Shown: positions 40,105 to 48,821, numbered from the stretch's first letter. The stretch is DNA of 64,000 nt from Streptomyces sp. SID12501 (GCF_010550245.1 NZ_JAAGLU010000003.1:248001-312000); one strand, 5' to 3'. The notes: a model not told the origin generated them from the sequence alone. Translations and numbers: made by a program.

Positions 40105-41495
40105 GCCGCCAGTTCCTTTCCGATCGCCGTCAGCGGATGTGCCGTACCGGAGACGTCCCGGATCGCTCCCCGCTCGTCCAGCAGGCCGATGCCGTCCAGC
40201 CACGCCTCGAACTCCGGTGCCGGGCGCAGCCCGAGGACCTCGCGGAGGTACAACGCGTCGTGGTACGAGGCGGATTGGTAGTTGAGCATGATGTCGTCGC
40301 CGCCCGGCGTGCAGATCACGAAAGACGCCCCCGCGACCCCCAGCATCGTGAGCATCGTCGCCACGTCGTCGTCATCGGCGTCGGCGTGGTTGGTGTAGCA
40401 GATGTCCAGGCCCATGGGCAGGCCGAGCAGCTTGCCGCAGAAGTGGTCCTCCAGGGCGGCGCGGAGGATCTGGCGGCCGTCGTAGAGGTACTCGGGGCCG
40501 ATGAAGCCGACCACCGTGTTCACCAGCAGGGGGTCGTAGCGCCTGGCCACCGCGTAGGCGCGCGCCTCCACCGTCTGCTGGTCGACCCCGTGATGCGCGT
40601 CGGCGGACAGCGCGCTGCCCTGCCCGGTCTCGAAGTACAGGGCGTTGTGCCCGACCGTCCCCCGGTTCAGCTCCCCCGCCGCCGCGTACGCCTCGTCCAG
40701 CAGCCCCAGGGTCACCCCGAACGAGGCGTTCGCGGCCTGCGTACCCGCGATGGACTGGAAGACGAGGTCGACCGGGGCCCCGCGCTCCATCAGGTCCACG
40801 CTCGTCGTGACATGGCACAGCACGCAGGACTGCGTGGGGATCGCGTACCGCTGGATGACCCCGTCCAGCAGTTCCAGCAGGTCGCGTACCGCCCTCGGGC
40901 TGTCGGTCGCCGGGTTGATGCCGATCACCGCGTCGCCAGAGCCGAGCAGCAGCCCGTCCAGCAGGGCTGCCGCGACACCCGCCGGGTCGTCGGTCGGATG
41001 GTTGGGCTGGAGGCGGGTGGCCAGCCGCCCGGGCAGCCCGATGGTCGACCGGAAGGCGGTCACGACCCGCACTTTCCGGGCCACCGCGACCAGATCGGCG
41101 TTCCCCATCAGCTTGGACACCGCCGCCACCATCTCGGGCGTCAGCCCGGGCGACACGGCGGCCAGTACCTCCGCGTCCGCCGCCTCCGACAGCAGCCACT
41201 CCCGGAACCCGCCCACGGTCAGCGCGGCCACCGGCGCGAAGGCGGCCAGGTCGTGCGTGTCCACGATCAGCCGGGTCACGTCGTCGTCCTCGTACGGAAT
41301 GACGGGCTCGGCGAGGAATTGAGCCAGCGGCACCTCCGCCAGCGCCCAGCGCGCCGCGACCCGTTGCTGCGCGGAGTCCGCGGCGAGGCCGGCCAGCCGG
41401 TCGCCGGAGCGCTCGGGGCTCGCGGCGGCGAGCAGGCGCGCGAGGGAGTCGAAGCGGTAGCGGTGGCCGCCGAGTGTGGAGGTGTACGTGCTCAT
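40101..41495 (-). CDS. eutB: ethanolamine ammonia-lyase large subunit
   Basis: 464 residues from ATG 41495 (an in-frame start 7 codons upstream is possible). The TIM-barrel active-site stretches are intact: MGNADLVAVARKVRV, LQPNHPTDDPAG, GDAVIGINPATDS, SCVLCHVTTSVDLMERGAPVDLVFQSIAGTQAANASFG, NALYFETGQGSALSADAHHGVDQQTVEARAYAVAR, MGLDICYTNHADADDDD and MLNYQSASYHDALYLREVLGL. Operon eutBC, 4-bp overlap. No EutA reactivase, aldehyde dehydrogenase or microcompartment shell gene is present, so acetaldehyde must be handled elsewhere. Confidence 0.97.
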   Translation of the reverse strand: MSTYTSTLGGHRYRFDSLARLLAAASPERSGDRLAGLAADSAQQRVAARWALAEVPLAQFLAEPVIPYEDDDVTRLIVDTHDLAAFAPVAALTVGGFREWLLSEAADAEVLAAVSPGLTPEMVAAVSKLMGNADLVAVARKVRVVTAFRSTIGLPGRLATRLQPNHPTDDPAGVAAALLDGLLLGSGDAVIGINPATDSPRAVRDLLELLDGVIQRYAIPTQSCVLCHVTTSVDLMERGAPVDLVFQSIAGTQAANASFGVTLGLLDEAYAAAGELNRGTVGHNALYFETGQGSALSADAHHGVDQQTVEARAYAVARRYDPLLVNTVVGFIGPEYLYDGRQILRAALEDHFCGKLLGLPMGLDICYTNHADADDDDVATMLTMLGVAGASFVICTPGGDDIMLNYQSASYHDALYLREVLGLRPAPEFEAWLDGIGLLDERGAIRDVSGTAHPLTAIGKELAA

Positions 41496-41639
41496 GGCGA
41501 CGACCGTACGAGCCACGTGTTGCCGTCAGATTTCTAAAGGTCTGGTTGACAAACATTTAACGCGCCGACACCCTTGAACGACTCATTCGGACTACAGAGT
41601 TCCACTCCACCGGCAGCGCATACAGGAAGGGGCCACCCG
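41496..41639. promoter_or_regulatory. divergent promoter region of eutBC and permease
   Basis: AT-richer DNA with TTGACA at 41546-41551 (plus strand, candidate -35 of the permease gene) and TTTAA-rich sequence nearby that could provide a minus-strand -10 (CGTTAAAT). No cobalamin riboswitch fold is apparent. Confidence 0.4.
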
Positions 41640-43169
41640 ATGGCAGTGGACGAGGGCGTAGCCCCGGCGGCAGACAGGGACACAGGGACGGGGACCGACG
41701 ACGACGGTACGGTCCACCGGCTGAAGCCGAACGCGATCGGCCTGCTGGGCGTGGTCTTCATGGCCGTGGCCACGGCCGCGCCGATCACCGCGATGACGGG
41801 CAACGTGCCCTTCATGGTGTCGTCCGGCAACGGCATCGGCGCCCCGGCGAGCTACTTGGTCGCAATGGTCGTCCTGGCAATCTTTGCCGTCGGCTTCACG
41901 TCGATGGCGAAGCACATCACGTCCACCGGCGCCTTCTACGGCTTCATCTCCTACGGCCTCGGCCGCACGGTCGGTCTCGCCTCCGGGCTCCTCGCGACCT
42001 TCGCGTACGTCGTCTTCGAGCCCGCCCTGATCGGCATCTTCTCGACCTTCGCGACCGACACCATCAAGGACCAGACGGGCGTCCACGTCCCCTGGTGGGT
42101 GTTCGCGATCGTCATGCTCGCGATCAACGCCACGGGCACGTGGTTCGGGGTGTCGGTGGCCGAAAAGCTGCTGATCGTCCTGCTCGGCACCGAGGTGACG
42201 ATCCTCGCCGCGATGGCGATCTCGGTCGCCCTGCACGGCGGCGGCCCGAACGGCTTCACCTTCGCCCCGGTCAACCCGGTCAACGCCTTCCAGGGCACCA
42301 GCGCCGGGCTCGGCCTCTTCTTCGCCTTCTGGTCGTGGGTCGGCTTCGAGTCGACGGCGATGTACGGCGAGGAGTCCCGCGACCCGAAGAAGATCATCCC
42401 CAAGGCGACGATGATCAGCGTCCTGGGCGTCGGCGTCTTCTACGTCTTCGTCTCCTGGATGGCGATCACGGGCAACGGCGAGGCGGCGGCGGTCAAGGCG
42501 GCCTCCTCCTCGAACCCCCTCGCCCTGTTCTTCAACCCCACCGAGCAGTACGTCGGCCACTGGGCGGTCGTCGTCATGCAGTGGCTGATGATCACCGGCT
42601 CGCTGGCCTGCGGCATGGCCTTCCACAACTGCGCCGCCCGCTACATGTACGCCCTGGGCCGCGAAGGCGTGATCCCCTCCCTCAAGAGGACGATCGGCCG
42701 CACCCACGCCGACCACGGCTCCCCGCACATCGCGGGCCTCGTCCAGACGATCATCAGCGCCCTCCTGCTGCTCGCCTTCTGGGCCGCGCACAAGGATCCG
42801 TACAACGGTACGTACGTCCTGCTGGCCATCCTCGGCACCATGGCGATCCTCGTCGTCCAGGCCGTCTGCTCCTTCGCGGTCCTGGCCTACTTCCGCAAGC
42901 ACCACCCGGAGAGCCGCCACTGGTTCCGGACGTTCACGGCCCCGCTCGTCGGCGGCGTCGCGATGCTCGCGGTCGTGGTGCTCCTGGTGTCCAACATGGG
43001 CGCCGCGGCGGGCACGGAATCGGGCTCACTCGTCCTCAAGTCGACACCGTGGCTGGTCGCCCTGATCGCGGCGGGCGGCATCGGCTACGCCACCTACCTC
43101 AAGTACCGCGCCCCCGACCGGTACGCACTGCTGGGGCGGACGGTGCTGGAGGAGACCAAGGAGCGTTAG
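41640..43169 (+). CDS. APC-family permease, probable ethanolamine importer
   Basis: 509 residues from ATG 41640 (AGGAAGGGG upstream). Twelve membrane helices with APC signatures (LGVVFMAVATAAPITAMTGNVPFMVSSGNGIGAPASYLVA, GFTSMAKHITSTGAFYGFISYGLGRTVGLASG, FFAFWSWVGFESTAMYGEESRDPKKIIPKA). It is divergent from eutBC, so ethanolamine is the most likely substrate, although a general amino-acid or amine permease cannot be excluded by sequence alone. A strong terminator follows. Confidence 0.9.
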   Translation: MAVDEGVAPAADRDTGTGTDDDGTVHRLKPNAIGLLGVVFMAVATAAPITAMTGNVPFMVSSGNGIGAPASYLVAMVVLAIFAVGFTSMAKHITSTGAFYGFISYGLGRTVGLASGLLATFAYVVFEPALIGIFSTFATDTIKDQTGVHVPWWVFAIVMLAINATGTWFGVSVAEKLLIVLLGTEVTILAAMAISVALHGGGPNGFTFAPVNPVNAFQGTSAGLGLFFAFWSWVGFESTAMYGEESRDPKKIIPKATMISVLGVGVFYVFVSWMAITGNGEAAAVKAASSSNPLALFFNPTEQYVGHWAVVVMQWLMITGSLACGMAFHNCAARYMYALGREGVIPSLKRTIGRTHADHGSPHIAGLVQTIISALLLLAFWAAHKDPYNGTYVLLAILGTMAILVVQAVCSFAVLAYFRKHHPESRHWFRTFTAPLVGGVAMLAVVVLLVSNMGAAAGTESGSLVLKSTPWLVALIAAGGIGYATYLKYRAPDRYALLGRTVLEETKER

Positions 43170-43206
43170 CAGCAAGGAAGTTGAGGACTTGGGCTGCCCC
43201 AACACC

Positions 43207-43252
43207 GGTCAGGGTTCCTGAGGCGCCGTACGGCGCCTCAGGAACCCTGACC
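43207..43252. terminator. 46-bp perfect palindrome terminator
   Basis: Two perfect 22-bp arms around a TA centre lie 38 bp after the permease stop and also beyond the end of the convergent accessory genes. Confidence 0.85.
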
Positions 43253-43374
43253 GAAGGTGTCCTGGCGCGCTCCTCGTGTCCCCGGTCCATCAGCGGGGTC
43301 AGCTAGCTCGCCCTCCAGGTACTCGAAGAAGGCGAGCGTCTCAGCGATGCGCCGGGCACCCTCAGCGCCGAGGG
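43248..43374 (-). pseudogene. 3' fragment of a MarR/GbsR-type regulator gene
   Basis: On the minus strand this reads RRIAETLAFFEYLEGEL-x-x-RGARQDTFGQ, a decayed copy of the end of the regulator encoded at 48306-48821 (RIAETLAFFEYLEGELTQLMERWREERARTFGQGA). A 37-bp run (43306-43342) is identical to 48368-48404. An extra AGCT (AGCTAGCT at 43301) shifts the frame. The rest of the gene is missing. The fragment and the intact gene bracket a five-kilobase accessory island. Confidence 0.85.
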
Positions 43375-43379
43375 TGCAT

Positions 43380-45014
43380 TCAGACGGGTTCCAGCAGATC
43401 GACTACGGAGAGCCCGGTTTCACCATTGACGAGTTGGAGGGCCACCTCGGCACGGGCAGCGAGGTCCAGCGGGACAAGGTCTTCGGCATACGCAGCGTGC
43501 ACGATGCGGTCCAGGCCCGCGCCTACCAGCGGGGCGGCGGTACGTAGCGAGGCTTCCAGTGCCACGCCTCGCGTGGCACCCCCGTGCAGGATGATGTTCC
43601 GAGTGCGGTACAGGCGTCGTAGCGCGATCCGGAAGGCGCCCGCCACTTCGTTCAGAACCGGTCGGGGGTCCTGGACGAGGTCGGCCATGCGCTGAGCGGC
43701 AGGATTGTCGGAGTATTTGGTGGATGCCCTGGTGAAGTCCAGCGTCTCGGCTCCTTTGACCCTTAGTGCCTCTGCCACCAGTCTGGCGCGTTCCTGATTC
43801 GTCGCGCAGGCGTCGATCGCGCGGCTGAGAACGTCTGCGTTCCGGGGCTTGTGACGGTGTGCGAGAGCAGTGAGTTCGGCGCGGGGCCAGGAACAGGCGA
43901 TGATGGCCGCCATCCGGTCAGCTGCGACCGCTTTACCCGAGCGCTCGTTCTCCTTGGGGTCGTCCGGGTGTGACAGGAGCGATTCCACAGCGGCCCAGGC
44001 CCCCGCGACGGCCGGAGCCATCGGACCACGATTGACCGCAGCCGCGAGTTCCAGCGCGTCGTCGATCCGGCTCCGCCGGCTGGTGATCCGGTACAGGTGT
44101 CCCTCGTTGACCAGGGTCAGTACATCTGCACCCCGAGCCGGAGGTTCGAGCGGGACGGATCGCGGGTGGCCGGCGACCCAGATATACGGGAGAGGCTCTA
44201 CACCGCCCCGATCCCTGCGCAGAAACTGGGCGCGTGCGGTCATACGCTCCACCAACTGCCGTGCCTGCTCGGCGGCACTGAACGGGTCGCGGGCCTGAAC
44301 CTGGTAGAGGAACCCGCCTCCAGGACGGACACCCGATGTGTCGTGGCCGTGCTCGCGCAGCCAGTTCACGACCTGGCCCTTGCCCAGCCAATTCTCCAGC
44401 GGCTCGGCAAGCTCCCGCCGGGGCACCTTCTCCAGCACCACCAGCACCTCGAACAAGCCGGCCGGGGTCCTGGCGAGTCCTGCGGCGCTGTCCGCGATGT
44501 CGGCCGTGGTCGCACGGACCTGATAGAGATCGTTCGCCCATGCCTTCAAGTGGCTGGCGCTGTATCCCAAATCCAGGAGATGTGAGGCGACCATGCGGGA
44601 ATAGCGCTCCGGCTTGACGCGCTTCTCGGCAGGAACGTTCACGGCGGCTGCCCAGCGTTGCAGGTAGCCGACCCGCACGTGCCCGATGATCTCCTTGAGC
44701 CGCCGACGGGCTGGGCTCGGATCCGGCAGCGGCTTTTTCAGCAGCTCCGTGAGCTCCTTGCGCAGCTCGCGGTCGCCGAGGCCGCGGTCGGGACCGATGA
44801 GGGCATTGAGTTCATTGCGCTGCCAATCACACGCGGTCTGTGACAGCACCCCGTGGGCCTGCCAGTGGCCGGCCTCCCACAGTTCCTCCAGCGCCAGCAC
44901 GGACCCTATGTCCCACAGTCGACGAGCCCACGGCGTGCCCTCGTCGGTGAAGTAGTCCGCCATCCGAGCCAGCACGTGTCGGGCATAGGGATCCGAAGCA
45001 GAGAGCGATGACAT
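43380..45014 (-). CDS. large protein with C-terminal HEPN-type RNxxxH motif
   Basis: 544 residues from ATG 45014; the open frame extends upstream to 46073 but earlier codons overlap other genes. The first 350 residues are helical with basic and acidic patches and no recognised catalytic domain (YARHVLARMADYFTDEGTPWARRLWDIGSVLALEEL...). The C-terminal part ends with VAGAFRIALRRLYRTRNIILHGGATRGVALEASLRTAAPLVGAGLDRI, a typical HEPN helix pair with R472-N473-x-x-x-H477, the catalytic motif of HEPN ribonucleases. Such proteins are frequent in abortive-infection and other defence systems. The stop lies at the edge of the regulator fragment 43248-43374. Function inferred as RNase-based defence; no partner toxin-antitoxin gene is adjacent. 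Confidence 0.72.
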   Translation of the reverse strand: MSSLSASDPYARHVLARMADYFTDEGTPWARRLWDIGSVLALEELWEAGHWQAHGVLSQTACDWQRNELNALIGPDRGLGDRELRKELTELLKKPLPDPSPARRRLKEIIGHVRVGYLQRWAAAVNVPAEKRVKPERYSRMVASHLLDLGYSASHLKAWANDLYQVRATTADIADSAAGLARTPAGLFEVLVVLEKVPRRELAEPLENWLGKGQVVNWLREHGHDTSGVRPGGGFLYQVQARDPFSAAEQARQLVERMTARAQFLRRDRGGVEPLPYIWVAGHPRSVPLEPPARGADVLTLVNEGHLYRITSRRSRIDDALELAAAVNRGPMAPAVAGAWAAVESLLSHPDDPKENERSGKAVAADRMAAIIACSWPRAELTALAHRHKPRNADVLSRAIDACATNQERARLVAEALRVKGAETLDFTRASTKYSDNPAAQRMADLVQDPRPVLNEVAGAFRIALRRLYRTRNIILHGGATRGVALEASLRTAAPLVGAGLDRIVHAAYAEDLVPLDLAARAEVALQLVNGETGLSVVDLLEPV

Positions 45015-45216
45015 CGGAACACCGTAGTCGATCACCGCACAGCGTCCTGCCCGTCCGAGAGAGTCCGTGCTATGTTGAGAGCAGACTTGAAGGGGCACTC
45101 GCCGTTCTGCGGCCACTGCCCCTTTCTTCTTGCCCTTCGATACCTGCTTCACAGATCGCAAGACCAAAGAGTGGGCCACCCGGACACCCGGCTGCCCTGC
45201 CCCCGTACAGCCACAG

Positions 45217-45470
45217 ACCGGTACCGGCCAGCAGGCAGCGCCCCCTATGCCTCCTGGGCCAACCCGATCAAGACCCGCTTCGGACCGCTGCGGCAGTTCA
45301 CCCTGGCCAAGTCCCACCACCGAAGCCATCCTGCGCAGACCCGGGCCTTGCACCGCAAGCTGCACGGGCGCAACGCCAACGCCTGCCACCCCGACGTGCT
45401 CGCCACACAACACTGAGAGCGTGCCCGCATCCGCAGCGAGAAAGGCATCCGCCGGGGTGGACGTGCCAGA
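45217..45470 (+). pseudogene. remnant of an IS630-type transposase
   Basis: In frame from about 45240 the translation reads SWANPIKTRFGPLRQFTLAKSHH, SHPAQTRALHRKLHGRNANACHPDVLA, then a TGA stop (45414-45416) and ERARIRSEKGIRRG. This is the C-terminal part of a common Streptomyces IS630-family transposase, whose intact form continues through a WRNANARHPDVLAAQRRERARIRSEKGIRWG-type ending. The catalytic DDE core is not visible upstream. The stretch 45015-45539 contains nothing else convincing. Confidence 0.75.
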
Positions 45471-45539
45471 TGCCCGGCGGCGTGAAGGACAGACAACCGG
45501 CACAGCCCACTCCCATAGACGGACCGCGAGGAGCTCTGC

Positions 45540-46118
45540 ATGGACCATCAGGACGTCGATGCCGCCGTGGCAGAGATGCTGCGTGTGCTTGGCCCCCATA
45601 CCGCCGAGGACTGGACGGTGCCGGCGGGGCCGCTCGAATGGACCTGCTGGCAAACAGCAGCCCACATCGGCCACGACCTGTTGGCCTACGCAGGGCAGTT
45701 GGCAGCACAGCCCGCCGACGCCTACCTTCCCATCGACCTGAACGTTCGCCCCACTGCCTCGCCGGCCGAAGTACTCCAGGCCGTCACCGCCTGCGGCGGA
45801 CTGCTCAGCAGCGCCCTGGCCACAGCCAATCCGACCCTGAGTGCCTGGCACTGGGGCCCGTGTGACCCCGAAGGTTTCGCGGCGATGGGCGTCGCCGAAG
45901 CCCTGCTGCACACCTACGACATCACGCAGGGACTGTCGGTCGACTGGCTGCCACCAGCACCGCTGAGCGCAGCAGTACTCAACCGGCTCTTCCCCGCCGC
46001 CCCGCCTGGAGACCCCACGCAGGTACTCCTCTGGTGCACCGGCCGCGGAGAACTCGACGGCCTCCCTCGCCAAACCTCATGGAGGTGGGAAGCAGCACGA
46101 TCAGGCCGATCGAGCTGA
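45540..46118 (+). CDS. mycothiol-dependent maleylpyruvate isomerase/DinB-like protein
   Basis: 192 residues from ATG 45540 (AGGAG upstream). Features of the DinB_2/MDMPI N-terminal domain: WTCWQTAAHIGHDLLAYAGQLA (metal His), then MGVAEALLHTYDITQGL (HxxxDxxxG). The metal-binding His pattern is HIGHD...HTYD. Members act in mycothiol-linked transfer or isomerase reactions; the substrate here is not known. The gene lies within the accessory island and does not obviously form an operon with neighbours. Confidence 0.82.
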   Translation: MDHQDVDAAVAEMLRVLGPHTAEDWTVPAGPLEWTCWQTAAHIGHDLLAYAGQLAAQPADAYLPIDLNVRPTASPAEVLQAVTACGGLLSSALATANPTLSAWHWGPCDPEGFAAMGVAEALLHTYDITQGLSVDWLPPAPLSAAVLNRLFPAAPPGDPTQVLLWCTGRGELDGLPRQTSWRWEAARSGRSS

Positions 46119-46156
46119 CCCCGGCGAACGTTCCCGGTCACAGCACCAGGCGAGTT

Positions 46157-46366
46157 TCAGCCTCGCGCGGAGTGGCCGAACACCCCGGGCTTGGCCCCGG
46201 CGATGAACGCCTGCCAGTCGCCGGGGGCGAAGGTGAGCATCGGGCCGGTCTGGTCCTTGCTGTCGCGTACGGCACGGCCGCCGGTGGCGGTGGGGGCCAC
46301 CTCGACGCAGTTGCTCTGTGTCCCGGAGTACGACGACTTCAGGAAGGGGCCTACAACCTCGGTCAC
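46157..46366 (-). CDS. DUF397 protein
   Basis: 69 residues with the family core FLKSSYSGTQSNCVEVAPTATGGRAVRDSKDQTGPMLTFAPGDWQAFIAG. It overlaps the end of the Scr1-type regulator gene by 4 bp and is its probable partner, as in the pair at 20529-21616. Confidence 0.9.
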   Translation of the reverse strand: MTEVVGPFLKSSYSGTQSNCVEVAPTATGGRAVRDSKDQTGPMLTFAPGDWQAFIAGAKPGVFGHSARG

Positions 46367-47232
46367 GATGTGTCTTCCTTGGGGGTCCGCAGTGCGCGCC
46401 GGATGAGCTTCGCGCTCGCGTCCGGCGCCAGTGCTGCCGAGCGTAGTAGGTCGTAGGCGTTGGCGTAAGCGGTTAGATCCTCGGGCCCTTCGAGGACTGA
46501 TGTGCCTCGCAGATTCTCCAAGGTGACAGCCTCGACGATCGGCTCCGCGTCAAAGCTGAAGGTGGAAAAGGCAGAGGTCAGGGCCGCCAGCGCACCCGCG
46601 CCGAACGGCAGCACTTGCACGGTGACGTTCTTCCGCGTCCCGATCTCAAGGATCGCGGACAACTGGTCCCGGTGAACCTCGGTGCTCACCAAGGGATGCG
46701 TGACGACGCCTTCCCAGAGGATGGCGCTGTACGTTGCCCCGCCCTCCTCGATCTTGGCCTGCCGCACCTTTCGCACCTTCAGCAGGTCAGCGACCAGTTC
46801 TGGAGCAACATAGTTGGGGTCGGCCGCAATATTTCCCTCCGTGTAGGCCGGAATCTGCAGGAGCCCCGGCACCAGAACCGGCTGCCACTCGCGGATGTAT
46901 GTCGCGTCGTCCTCCAGCGCGATGTGGTCGAGGTAGTCCGGACGCAGGTGCGCGGCATGTTCGAGCCACCAGCCGCGCCGGTTCGACTGCTTGGCCAACT
47001 CCTCCAACTTCACCCGCACTTCGGGTTCATCGGCGCCGTACGCCTTCAGCATCGCCCGAATCTCGATGGGGCGAGCGATGACATGTCCGGTTTCGATGCG
47101 GCTGACCCTGGTCTGATGTGCCGCGATCACCTCGGCGGCCTGCGGCTGGTCGAACCCGGCCGCCTGCCGGTACCTCCTTAGCGCAGCCCCAAGTCGCCTG
47201 CTGCGCACGGTCGGTCGTCCCCCTGCGGGCAT
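46363..47232 (-). CDS. Scr1-type XRE regulator (HTH + DUF5753)
   Basis: 289 residues. XRE HTH: LGAALRRYRQAAGFDQPQAAEVIAAHQTRVSRIETGHVIAR; DUF5753 part: WQPVLVPGLLQIPAYTEGNIAADP, RQAKIEEGGATYSAILWEGVVTHPLVSTEVHRDQL, KNVTVQVLPFGAGALAALTSAFSTFSFDAEPIVEAVTLENLRGTSVLEGPEDL. Coupled to the DUF397 gene by ATGA and divergent from an ATP-binding anti-sigma-like gene at 47406. This HTH-DUF397-ATPase trio is a recurring Streptomyces cluster linked to developmental control. Sequence is clearly different from the first pair at 20529. Confidence 0.92.
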   Translation of the reverse strand: MPAGGRPTVRSRRLGAALRRYRQAAGFDQPQAAEVIAAHQTRVSRIETGHVIARPIEIRAMLKAYGADEPEVRVKLEELAKQSNRRGWWLEHAAHLRPDYLDHIALEDDATYIREWQPVLVPGLLQIPAYTEGNIAADPNYVAPELVADLLKVRKVRQAKIEEGGATYSAILWEGVVTHPLVSTEVHRDQLSAILEIGTRKNVTVQVLPFGAGALAALTSAFSTFSFDAEPIVEAVTLENLRGTSVLEGPEDLTAYANAYDLLRSAALAPDASAKLIRRALRTPKEDTS

Positions 47233-47405
47233 TGCAAACCCCTCTCTGTCGCAACCTCACTGTAGGACAGGGCAGCAATCGAACAATTAGTAATACCGCA
47301 TGCATGCGGGCTTTTAGATTGCGGACATCTCCTTTGTGGCTCTAGCCTCAGTGTGCACGCTCCATCACAGAGCGCGAACATGACCGAGCGTCAGGGGGTA
47401 CCGCC

Positions 47406-47861
47406 ATGCCCGAACCCACCTCACCCCAGGCCCAGTTCCAGCCCGAGCCCCGCCAAACAGCCACCTTCCGCATCCCCAAGCACCCCAGAAACGTCCCCGA
47501 CGCCCGCGCCCAGGTCCGAAAAGTCCTCGCCGACTGGGGCCTGCCCACCGAACTCGCCGCCGACATCGCCCTCGTGGCCACCGAGTTCGTCACCAACTCC
47601 GTGCAGCACTGCGAAGTGACCTTCTCCCTCGTCGAGGTGACCCTCACCCTCCAGGACACCCAACTCCTGCTGGAGGTATCCGACCCCGACAAGGAGAAGA
47701 CCCCGGCACCCCGCACCTCCGGGCAACACGACGAGAACGGGCGCGGGTTGGCCGTCATCTCGGCGCTCACCAAACAATGGGGATACGAACTGCGCCGCTT
47801 CACCAAATGCTCCTGGGCCACCTTCCCGCTCCCGGAAGCCGCCCCCGCATGCTCCGGCTGA
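47406..47861 (+). CDS. HATPase (RsbW/SpoIIAB-like) ATP-binding protein
   Basis: 151 residues. GHKL ATPase motifs: N box VATEFVTNSVQHC (E-x-x-x-N), G1 LEVSDPDKE, G2 ENGRGLAVISAL. After a Gln/Pro-rich start, the core matches small anti-sigma/serine-kinase ATPases that appear beside Scr1/DUF397 pairs. It could bind or phosphorylate an anti-anti-sigma partner, not seen here. It overlaps the next gene by 13 bp. Confidence 0.85.
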   Translation: MPEPTSPQAQFQPEPRQTATFRIPKHPRNVPDARAQVRKVLADWGLPTELAADIALVATEFVTNSVQHCEVTFSLVEVTLTLQDTQLLLEVSDPDKEKTPAPRTSGQHDENGRGLAVISALTKQWGYELRRFTKCSWATFPLPEAAPACSG

Positions 47862-48199
47862 CCGCCCGACTGATCACCACGCTGACCGCCGCACTCCGCC
47901 CCCGCACGCCGAGCCCACCAGCCATCCCCGCCGTCACTCAGCCCCCACGCACCCCGGACCCGTACGTCTGGACCCTGCCCAACCCCCACCACGCCCGACG
48001 CCGACGCAGGGACCGGCACCGGCGCGCGAGCCCGACCGACCCGCTCCTCCCCGAAGAAGACTGCTGGCAGGCATCCGTGGTCAACCCGCCTCACCGCCCC
48101 GTGGCCTGGGCGCCGTACGACGACCCCGTACGCCTCTACGTACTCCGAGCCGAGAAGACCAACGCAGTCAAGAAGCCACACCACCACGGGAGTTGGTGA
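47849..48199 (+). CDS. small basic Pro/Arg-rich hypothetical protein
   Basis: 116 residues from ATG 47849, inside the last codons of the ATPase gene. N-terminal helix LRLTARLITTLTAALRPRT, then Pro-rich and Arg-rich stretches (HHARRRRRDRHRR), then DPLLPEEDCWQASVVNPPHRPVAWAPYDDPVRLYVLRAEKTN. The same type of gene follows such ATPases in other Streptomyces clusters. Probably real and co-translated; unknown function. Confidence 0.65.
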   Translation: MLRLTARLITTLTAALRPRTPSPPAIPAVTQPPRTPDPYVWTLPNPHHARRRRRDRHRRASPTDPLLPEEDCWQASVVNPPHRPVAWAPYDDPVRLYVLRAEKTNAVKKPHHHGSW

Positions 48200-48305
48200 A
48201 CGGAACCTCCGGCACCGTCGGCACGCCCCTCGCAGGCACAGGACAACGTGCGCAGGCCGCCGAAGGCTGTCTACGCGTCGCCCCTCGGAGCTGGCGGTGG
48301 GGCCG

Positions 48306-48821
48306 TCAGGCCCCCTGCCCGAAAGTCCTGGCCCGCTCCTCCCGCCACCGCTCCATCAGCTGGGTCAGCTCGCCCTCCAGGTACTCGAAGAAGGCGAGCG
48401 TCTCGGCGATGCGCTGACCTCCGGGCGTCTCGGCGCCGAGGCTGTCGACGCCCACGCGCAGGGTCTGCCCCCAGTGCTTGAGGATGGCGTCACGGCTGGT
48501 CAGCGCCTCGTACCACTGGTCGCTGTGCACCCGGTACCGCTCGCGCCGCGAGCCGGGTTCGCGCTCACGCGAGACCATGTGCACCTGGGACAGATAGCGC
48601 ACGGCGCCGGACACGGCGGCCGGGCTGACCTGGAGCTGTTCGCCGAGTTCGGCCGAGGTCAGGGCGCCGGCGTCGGAGGCGAGCAGCGCGGCGAAGACCC
48701 GGGCGGCCATGCGCTGCATTCCGGCCTCGACCAGCTGGGCGGCGAAGCCCTCGACGAACTTGGACACCGCCTCGGGGTCCCGCCCGCTCTCTGCCGCACC
48801 CGGATTCGGTTCCGTCGTCAT
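48306..48821 (-). CDS. MarR/GbsR-type regulator of the divergent ABC exporter
   Basis: 171 residues from ATG 48821. Winged helix MAARVFAALLASDAGALTSAELGEQLQVSPAAVSGAVRYLSQVHMVSREREPGSRRERYRV, then a helical tail ending RIAETLAFFEYLEGELTQLMERWREERARTFGQGA. Divergent from the ABC exporter genes, 73 bp of AT-rich DNA between, so it most likely represses them. The 3' end is also present as a decayed fragment at 43248-43374. Shorter relative of the two-HTH regulator at 27070. Confidence 0.92.
   Translation of the reverse strand: MTTEPNPGAAESGRDPEAVSKFVEGFAAQLVEAGMQRMAARVFAALLASDAGALTSAELGEQLQVSPAAVSGAVRYLSQVHMVSREREPGSRRERYRVHSDQWYEALTSRDAILKHWGQTLRVGVDSLGAETPGGQRIAETLAFFEYLEGELTQLMERWREERARTFGQGA

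Noticed and set aside
41496..41639. Cobalamin riboswitch upstream of eutB
   Set aside because: The leader is too short and lacks the conserved B12-box; no supporting fold was found.
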